The notes under the pieces are model-generated. The model was given only the letters and a program-made list of their open reading frames with translations. It was not told the origin of the DNA and ran no database searches. From Lentinus brumalis (Eukaryota; Basidiomycota; Agaricomycetes; Polyporales; Polyporaceae), in assembly GCA_001792895.1 (NCBI GenBank), contig MARA01000015.1, positions 248,001 through 312,000 on the forward strand: a DNA stretch of 64,000 nt, given 5' to 3'. Position numbers and translations under genes: made by a program. Of this stretch, positions 55,990 to 64,000 are shown in pieces (within the stretch, counting starts at the first letter, position 1; each line of letters starts with the position of its first letter).

Positions 55990-58503
55990 TCATAGCGTAT
56001 ATCTGAAATCGGGAGCGCGATCGCCCAATCTCCTTATTTCCTCTGGTGCGTATTTGACCCCTCTCTCGTGCGCCTCGAGGGCCTGCTCATCGCGTCGTTT
56101 GTTGATCCTTCTGTACGTCAGGGCTACGGAAGGGGTAAGGACGAGCCCGATCCCAATGAAAAGCAGCTCCAGTCCGTCTGGGATAGGGATCCAATGCCGG
56201 TCAGAAACAGCCAGATTCCTGCTGTAATAACCCAGGAACTCACTTCCGAGGAGGAATCGAGGCTGGTCTTGAAGACGAAAGACGTTGCCTCCGATGATGC
56301 CCCCGATGTTTCCGAAGATCACTACATGTCCGAGCGCCACAGCACGCTTGTAGTGGCCGGAAACGTTGTTGGGTACCCTGAGGGGTCGAGTCATATCAGT
56401 AGCCAGTCATAGTAGTTGCTATAGATACGTGGTACATACCACGAAATCGTGGCCGGAAAGGCAGAGTAGCCCCCGATAGCAGTGAGGAAGGTGCCAAAGT
56501 ATTTGACTCCGATCGGCGCCGTAGAGATGTTGATGCCGTACCCGATGGCTGCGAGCAAAAGACCCAGAAAGATGAAAGGAGATCGCATGTGGACTCGGTC
56601 CGCCCAAACAGACAATACTACCACCATGATGACTGGCGAGCAGAACACTCGGTTGAGCAACGGCTTCATGAGTAAAGTAAGCGGTCACGTACCCGCCACG
56701 AGATATACGGGCACGGTGAGTAGCTGGGATATGGCCGTATTGAAGCCGAAGCTGATTTAAGGAATATGTCACGCTTGTATCCTGGGATGCATGATCGCGC
56801 ACGTACCCATTTATGATAGTCCTGTGCTCGCAATATGTCAACAACGCTTCAATACCCGAAGTTGGAAGGAACTTACGGTAGAAAGAACGCGATGCCATAG
56901 ACTGAAGAACGCGTCAGTCCCTTCCATGTCTCAAAACGGTCGTGTCGAACAGACCTGGTGTCGATATCGTCGCATGGATACAACTCAGCGCCCAGACCTG
57001 CCAGTCGAGGAGTGCCTCCTTGACATGCCGCCACTCGAAGTGCTCCTCCTCTCCGACAGAAGAGTTATCGTACTCTGGATGGGAGCATAGCATGAGCCAG
57101 TGCCCCAATAGTACTTCTGTCTGAGAAGATGAAGAACTCACTCTTTTTGTAAATGACGTAGGCGCGTTCTTCTGTCGTCAGAAAGTCCGCGGTCCCAGGC
57201 AAGTCCGGAAGTACTTCATTCGAGGTGAGCGAGGTTCCAGTACAATGGTCAACGCAAAGTCTCACCAAAGTAAGCGATTATACCAACGGCGACCGTGAAA
57301 AGTCCCTCAATTATCTGCATGGACGCATCATCGATACTGAGAAAAGCATGCATGGGAGGGATGTCGGCCACTCACGAAGATCCACGACCATCCAAGCAAG
57401 CCGCCCGTCCCTGACATGAACGAGATGCCGTAGGCTAGGAGACCCGAGAACGCTCCCGCGAAAGTTGCGCCTGCCCAGAAGATCGCGATTCGAGTCTGCA
57501 GCATGTAGCGAGGATACCAGAGGCTGAGACTGCCCCCGTGTGGATTGGTGAGCACGTATCTCAACCTCGCTAACCACTGAGTGACACGTACGTGTAGTAA
57601 ACTCCGCATCCCAGACCTGCTTCAAATACTCCCAAGCAGATGCGGACGCCGACGAGTTGTGGATAGCTGGAGGACGGCTATCAGGGCTCCGGATGCGGTA
57701 AGAAAGTCAAATATGGACCTACGTCTTCACGAGGCCCTGCAGCGTCCTGACAAGCATTTGAGGCTCAGCGAGGACAGCGAGAACTCGATAGTACGACACT
57801 CACGTGATGATCCCCCATACTACCTAGTGCATGCGAATGAGCAAAGCAAGAGAAGACGAGACCTGCCAAAGACTGACCGCGATACTAGAGAGCCACCGCG
57901 AAGGTCGAAGTCTCTTGATGACCAAGCTAGAGAGCGCACCAGCTGATCAGCACCAAGTAAGAGAGCAGGAAACAGCGGACTGACTTCGCTGGAATTGAGA
58001 AGACGTTGAACGACTGTCCGTTGCTCCGTTAGTCATCGACCTCATTATGTCAAAGTCTGTACGTACGACGAAGTACAAGGTCTGCGGTACGAGATAAGGT
58101 CGACAACTCCGCAAGAACATGGGTATTCTGGACGCACCAGAGCGATGTTGTACTTGTTCCCGGTGAGATCAAGCTGCGATGTCAAGCCTTGCAGCTTGGC
58201 GTTGCCTGCACGACGTCAGTCCGTTCGGCCGTGCGAGGTCGCGTAAGAGGAGAACTCACCTATATTACTCCTGTCCAAGAACGAACACAAGTACAGCAGC
58301 GTCACGATCGGCATGAACCGCCAGTCAATCTTCCACCAGAGAGCCCTCTCCTGCGCAGGGCTCAACACCGGAGCATGGATGTGATGCGCCTCGCTGTATA
58401 CGAGTCCATCTTCCGAGACGACCGGGGAGCTCGGGTCCTGCTCGCCGTCATCTCTGAGCTTCTCGTCGGAGGAATAGGAGGGTTGCGAGGTGTGAATAGA
58501 CAT
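55990..58503 (-). CDS. ACS-family MFS transporter D
   Basis: The ATG at 58503 opens MSIHTSQPSYSSDEKLRDDG. LSPAQERALWWKIDWRFMPI and SFLDRSNIG follow, then AKLQGLTSQLDLTGNKYN over the first intron, FNVFSIPAK and LVIKRLRPSRWLSSIA. Middle blocks are SLWYPRYMLQTRIAIFWAG, SFMSGTGGLLGWSWIF, YDNSSVGEEEHFEWRHVKEA, VVLSVWADRVHMRSPFIFLG, IGVKYFGTFLTAIGGYSAFP and NNVSGHYKRAVALG. It ends RRLGDRAPDFRYTL. It most resembles transporter A (shared KEALLDWQVWAL and NVSGHYKRAVALG-type blocks), although the two lie 21 kb apart on opposite strands. Exons checked are open. Confidence 0.9.
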
Positions 58504-58777
58504 CGTAAAGCTGGCAGTAATTCAGGGAAGGGAGGAAGAGCCGTCGTACCACACTTACTTGAAGTCCAAACGCACCGCTGGGAACGCCGCCCGGGGATCT
58601 TCATTGTGGGCGCACGGGCGCACACGCGCAGCTGACCTCGCTCGCCCCGAAGTACCCACCGCGCGCACTACTCATCGAAGCCCACTTGCCGCCAAAACGG
58701 GCTCGCTGCAGACCAAGCGCGGTTAATCATTCGCAATACGAGCCATAGAGACTCCCTTCCATCACGTTCTACAGCGC

Positions 58778-61218
58778 TCACAACGTATACCTGAAGTCAG
58801 GAGCACGGTCCCCGAGCCTTCTTAGCTCCTGCGCGGTGTACGCCACGGCCTTCTCGCCTGCCTCGCGGTGCCGCTCGTCGCGCACACTATTGATACGCCT
58901 GTAGACGAGGACGGTGATAGGCAGCATGATGATGCCAAGAGCGACGAAGCCCAGCTCTAGTGCGTCTGGAAAGGGCGTTAGGTTATCATCGCGGGTACGA
59001 GAGGTGAGTATGGCAACGTACGTCCCAGGATGTAGCGCGGAGCATCCTGCGTGCGATAAATGTTGCTGACGATGACACCGCCCAGATTGGACATGATGAC
59101 CTGAATTGAGATACTAATACCCCTCTTGTAATGGCCGACTACGTTGCTCGAGATCCTGTCCAGTTAGGACCAGAGATCAGTTGTCATACGCGCTAGTACT
59201 TCTGCACAACTCCTCACCATGCAAGGAGTGCCGGAACACTCGAGTATGCGCCCGTGACAATGAGGAAGGTTCCGAAGTACTTGGCCCCGATGGAAGCGTG
59301 TGAGAGGTTGATGGAGTAGCCAATGACGCATAGCAAGAGTCCCGCGAATACGAAGGGGGACCGTAGCTGGATGCGGTCGGCCCAGATGCCCCAGACGACC
59401 ACGGTAATGGCTGCGATAGCATCCTATGATCAGAGTACAGGACCGACATGATTAGCAGGGCGACGTACTGCCGACAACGTAAGGAGGAACTGTGAGGAGT
59501 TGGGAGATAGTCGTGTTGAACCCGAAGCTGCGGGTCAAGTCAGGCATCTGCGTTAGAATCAGTCCGGGATGTCAACGTACCCATTGATAATCGACCTGTG
59601 AGCATTGTCAGCTCACATTCGTCGTAGACACTGCACGTACGTACGGTAAGAACAGAGTGATCCCGTACACTAGGACAGACGTGAGCTGGGAAACAGCAGA
59701 AATGTCAAGTCGCTTACAGGCTAGAGCGACGAACAGGTTCAGGAAGCCGAGGAACCAGACCTGCCAATCGAGAAGGGCCTCTTTGAACTGACGATACTCG
59801 AACTGTTCTTCCTCTCCGACCGGGGTGAGATCGTGTTCTGAGGCATAGGTGCAAGTCAGAACGTTCTCCACTGGCCTCTACTAGACACGTACCTTTGAGA
59901 TCCACGAGGTACGCACGCTCCTTCGGGGTCAGGAATGTCGCCGTGCCGGGCAAGTCCACCAGAACTGTCCACCGAGTAAAAATCCAGGCATATCGAAATT
60001 CACAAGGCGGGACTTACTGAAGAGCGCGACAACGCCAACGACCACAGTGAACAGGCCCTCGATTATCTGCCGATAATTCAGCGGGAGAATCTCACGATCA
60101 CCACGAAAAGAGACACCCACGAATATCCACGACCAGCCCAAGAGTCCTCCGGCACCGGACATGAACGCGATCGCGTAGGCAAGGAGGCCCGAGAACGCCC
60201 CCGCGAACGTCGCGCCACCCCAGAAGAGCGCGAGGCGCGTCTGGATCATGTTCCGCGGATACCATAGGGTGAACCTAGCCATCGTCACCGGTCAAATGGT
60301 GTCGGAATCAATAGAAGCGATACGGGCACACACAGATAGAACACGCCGCAACCCAGGCCGCTCTCAGCTATGCCTAGGCAGACACGAACGGCGACGAGTT
60401 GCGGATAGCTGAGTGACGAAGGGTCGCTCAGTCGCTGCTAGGCACGTCACGATATCCTATGTCCGCACGTTTTGACTAGTCCCATGAGCGTCCTAGATAT
60501 ACGATGCAAATGAGTCAGAGCCCGCATGAGCTGCATGTGCGACGTACGTGATGATTCCCCACAAGATCTGGGTAGACGTAGCTTCAGCGCCATCCTATTC
60601 GACCGAGAGCGTCTCACGCACCGTGATGCCGGAAAGCCACCTCGAGGGTCTGAACGTTTTGATGACGAGGCTTGAGTAGAGATCAGCCGATGCCACGCAA
60701 TAGCACCACAAACAAGGACGGACTTGGCTGGTATTGCGAAGACGTAGAACGACTAGGAGTTGCGGGGTGAGGCTCTGACCGCGTCGCAGACCGTGGCTAC
60801 TCACCAGGAAGTACATAGTCTGTGGCGCACCTCAGACAGAAGATACCAGGTTCAGGAGGGGGTAACTTACAAGCGCAATATTGTATCTATTCCCGGTCAG
60901 GTCTAGCTGGGTGACAAGACCTTGCAGTTTCGCATTGCCTAAATGGATTGAGTAAGCCTCTCGAATGTCCTTGCGCAAGCGAGACGACTCACCTATGTTC
61001 GCCCTGTCCAAGAACGAGCAAAGGTACATGACCATCACAATGGGCATAAGGCGAAGGTCAACCTTGCGCCAAAGCTGCTTCTGCTCCTCTCGCGTTAGCA
61101 CGACAGGTTGCGCCACCGCGCCATGTCTCCCATTATTGCGGATAACAGGTACTCGTGTAGCCCCGTCTATGCTTGCTTTTTCGTCGCTGCTTGTACGAAC
61201 GGGTTCTTCAGCAGACAT
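58778..61218 (-). CDS. ACS-family MFS transporter E
   Basis: The ATG at 61218 opens MSAEEPVRTSSDEKASIDGA, then LTREEQKQLWRKVDLRLMPI, SFLDRANIG and AKLQGLVTQLDLTGNRYN. Later blocks: KTFRPSRWLSGIT, TLWYPRNMIQTRLALFWGG, AFMSGAGGLLGWSWIF, VGEEEQFEYRQFKEALLDW, VVWGIWADRIQLRSPFVFAG, IGAKYFGTFLIVTGAYSSVP and NNVVGHYKRGISI. It ends LGDRAPDFRYTL with the stop at 58778-58780. It is the last gene of the transporter block and lies 275 bp from the start of transporter D. In several blocks it is closest to transporter B (KRG in place of KRA). Confidence 0.9.
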
Positions 61219-63003
61219 GATTAAGTTGTCTAGCCGGAAGCTGGCAGGCTGTCGACGGTGATCGCGAAGGAAGGAAGGAATCCACGGTGTACCTGCGGCG
61301 AGAGTTTATATGCACCGTCGAAGAGCGTCCAGATCGACCAGGTGACCTTGCAAATCCTGCTTCCTCGCAGCAGGTCGAAAAGAAGACGCCAGACCAAGGA
61401 ACAGTCCAAGTGTGAGTTTGACAGCTCGGTAGTAGAGAGGACGGACGCCGTTGTCTGGACGTTCGGGGCCGTAGAGTGCAACATTGTCAACTCTGAGGAC
61501 GGTCTCAGGCTGCTTCCGATAGGTCGGAACGCGCGTGCAGACTAGACCGTGCGAGTCCTCCTAAGCCAGTGGTGAGTACAACATCACAAAGGGCGAGGGG
61601 CACATAACGCTTGACCGATGTGAAGTCGATCGCGCGTGGATCGCGACAGGGATAGAGAGAGACAGTACCCCGGACTCAGTGACTTACCGGCCGGCCACAC
61701 AAGGTATCGCATCCTTTCTGATCACCCTGTCCTTCCTTTAGACGCTTTCCCCCCCTGCTTGGAGTCTGATGGCTTCTCGTGCGGGCTCGAGGAGGACGAG
61801 GTCGACGCACGCGCCTGCACATGCGAGGATGAGTCCCGGTCGGCCCGTTTCTTCACTCACAGCTTCTCGTTGCGATGAACTTGCGTCGAGCAGGAAGCGG
61901 AGCTGACGTGGACTGAACCTTCGGTTGGGCTGTGCATTGTTTATATCCAGTAACCTGATAGAGTACGTCAGAGAGTGCGAGGCCAAGAAACGGTCAACAT
62001 ACTCAGCTATTCAAAACAGGAAGAGTTATGTGAGCCTTGCAAAGAGTCAAGACCGTCGTCGAACACGTCCTGACTTTTGATTGTCAACGGGTGTGGCACC
62101 CGTTCGGGGCTCAATAGCACTTCTTCAACATGAACTTCAAGCATATAGCGCAATGCGCGAAAGCCTGTGTCTTGCGTCAAGACCGGAGACTCGGCGAGTG
62201 GAAGGAGCTTCAACTTGAAGTTGCCAGCGCAGCAAGCACGACTGAGATTAGATTAGATTAGATTAGAGTAGCCCTTGGGAGATAAGATTATGATAATCTC
62301 CCCTGGCCAACCCCGGTCCTCGACCATCCCGAGCTCATCTTCCGTCATGAATTTCTCGGTCGTTCCTCCATGACAAGCTTGTACGCACGCACACTGCACG
62401 TTTGTATATCGAAGGATGGTTGATAATCTGTCGAGCCCTTCATCCTTCGGTGCTTCGTCGCCTCCTCGTTCGGAGTCGTCCGAGTCGTCAGAACCATTGA
62501 GAAGTGCGTTATCTCTTATACTGGGTTGACTGACGAGGCCCATAAGCGGAGAGCCGATCTTGAACCCTCGACCAATATATAGGTCTGTGTTTCAAGTGTG
62601 CGCGGCAGAACGCATGCCTCTTGGCGGCGCGTCGTTTGTGGGCGTGCGTGAGATGTAACCGTGAGTGCTCGAGCCTGGCCTTACTGGTGTGATAATGACT
62701 TCAACGTCCCTTCAACAGCTAGCAGCTATAGATCCCCTCGCCGATTCTTGAAGCGGCACATACATCGCCGTGTAGTCAAGCAAACGATTCCCGTTCATGT
62801 TCGGTCGATATCCCTGGTTTGAGTACCGGACACCCTGAGTCATTTCGGCGCGCATCAGTCTACACATATCCATCTGGACCCCTGTCTTCCCCGCTCATCT
62901 CACGGAGTAAGCGGCTCCTGGCGGCCTGTGCACCTCTGCAGTCTAGTTATAAGTGCAGACCTTGCAGTCCTCTGTCTTCACCTCCCACAGCATACACCAC
63001 AGG
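61219..63003. other. About 1.8 kb, gene-poor; possible small hypothetical gene
   Basis: Two minus-strand frames could be exons of one small gene. One is 62543-62253, from an ATG, encoding an acidic 96-residue peptide with NGSDDSDDSERGGDEAPKDEG. The other is about 62235-62007, ending GSHNSSCFE. Between them lies a (CTAAT)n tract followed by an AG acceptor. I found no good donor, so the join is unproven. No other gene is seen. Confidence 0.25.
62246..62269 (-). repeat. Short GATTA pentanucleotide array
   Basis: About four to five copies of GATTA on +, reading CTAAT on -. A small microsatellite. Confidence 0.7.
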
Positions 63004-64000
63004 ATGGCGGATGCGGGTACCGCGGAGTTGATCGCGTTTTTCGAGAGTATGTGAGTATACATCAACAGACCTCATGTTGAGGTACTCAGTCCCGGCTTCA
63101 GATTCGCTCAAAGATGCTGCCAGCTATCCATAACAGGTAGGCGCCGCGAACGGAACTCTACTATATCATGTCGCTCAAGCGTGCCTGTCAGCGTTTGTAG
63201 CATATGAACATGCCATTACACTCAAACCCGAAGTTCGGCTCTTCTGGAAGCGCAAAATCACGGGCGCCACGGTGGTATTCTTCTTCAATCGCTACCTCCT
63301 CCTCTTGTTATGGACGATTCCTTGGATTCCTGTCTACACCGATGAGGTGAGGGAAGGGCAACACTGCGTTGTTGACGTACTTTGGCTGACACGGAACTGG
63401 CAGAGGTACCCCCTTTCCCCGTGGGTCGTGACGCCAGGGGTTCTAATGACAAGAATAGTTGTACACTGCAGGTGGAATTCCGGTTCGCACTCGAGTGCAT
63501 CCAGTATCTCCCATGGGCAGGTATGTACCTCGTCCATGTGGCTACACGGACAGTAACCTGAGTGCCAGTATTCATCGGCCTCCGTGCGACGGCATTGAGC
63601 AAGCGACCAGTACTCGGCGTTGTCTTGTTCATCCTTTATATCTGCCCATTCGCTGTGAACCTCGTACGTCTCTGCGTATATCACGCGTGCCGCTCCACTC
63701 ACATCAGTCAGATCCGGTTCTGGTACGGCCTTACGGGCATATACGATCCGGTCGCAGGATGCCTGAACACGGAATCCACCACTCCAGGACTCAGACGCAT
63801 GTAAGTCTCGTAAGTCACCGGTCACTGTTGGCTTTGCTGATGACAAGCGTGGTATCTAGGAGTGAGTACACCCACATGCTGACATTCAACTTGTATTCTC
63901 ATGCTCGCTGGCTCTCAGTCGCTCTCCTCTCGCGGATACCTCTGATGTGCGCAGATGTCATGATGGTCGGGATCACATGGTTCTCCCTGCGTAGCGCAGG
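63004..64000 (+). CDS. DUF6533-type seven-helix membrane protein, 5' part (cut by window end)
   Basis: The ATG at 63004 opens MADAGTAELIAFFES. A 94-nt intron (63047-63140) joins it in frame to AANGTLLYHVAQACLSAFVA and then YEHAITLKPEVRLFWKRK, ITGATVVFFFNRYLLLLLW. The YEHAITL...EVRLFW...FFFNRYL series is the DUF6533 signature, a domain at the start of seven-helix agaricomycete proteins often compared to GPCRs. Later exons give VEFRFALECIQYLPWAG, FIGLRATALSKRPVLGVVLF and, near the edge, LLSRIPLMCADVMMVGITWF, all at expected helices. At least five introns fall in this part. The C-terminus lies beyond 64000. Ligand and pathway are unknown. Confidence 0.85.

Overview
The window reads as nuclear DNA of a wood-decay-type agaricomycete (Basidiomycota). 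Almost every gene is cut by short introns of roughly 40-100 nt with GTACGT, GTGAGT or GTATGT donors. The gene content also fits: tandem MFS transporters, Ser/Thr-rich single-pass membrane proteins, a DUF6533-type seven-helix protein and a Tad1-like LINE. No bacterial features, CRISPR arrays or rRNA were seen. Exon joins were worked out by eye; transporter genes are given as outer bounds.

0-12 kb: a DHA2-type drug exporter (+), an intron-rich orphan gene (-), about 2 kb without a recognisable gene, an intron-containing tRNA-Leu(AAG) (+), a divergent cytosolic Hsp70 without the EEVD tail (+), and a secreted type-B carboxylesterase with an intact catalytic triad (-).

12-32 kb: five plus-strand genes for single-pass membrane proteins, each with an extracellular part rich in Ser/Thr, one transmembrane helix and a basic stop-transfer. 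Three have cytoplasmic tails that end in or near PPPY. A 10.5-kb LINE on the minus strand has landed between the second and third. It has a 15-bp target-site duplication, a 26-nt poly(A) tail (poly(T) on +), an intact ORF2 (endonuclease, RT, RNase H, zinc finger), a broken ORF1, and a 2.2-kb 5' region with a 16-bp tandem repeat.

32-61 kb: nine MFS transporter genes in one block. Two ACS-family genes (TNA1/allantoate-permease-like) lie on +, then four sugar/polyol transporter (SP family) paralogs on -, then three more ACS genes on -. No enzyme or regulator gene was recognised inside the block. Gaps between the sugar transporters are about 1.2-1.3 kb and empty or hold decayed coding sequence.

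61-64 kb: mostly gene-poor, then the 5' part of a seven-helix DUF6533-type membrane protein that runs off the right edge.

The overall theme is the cell surface: uptake transporters, surface membrane proteins, a secreted esterase and a drug exporter, expanded by tandem duplication and hit by one fairly recent retrotransposon.
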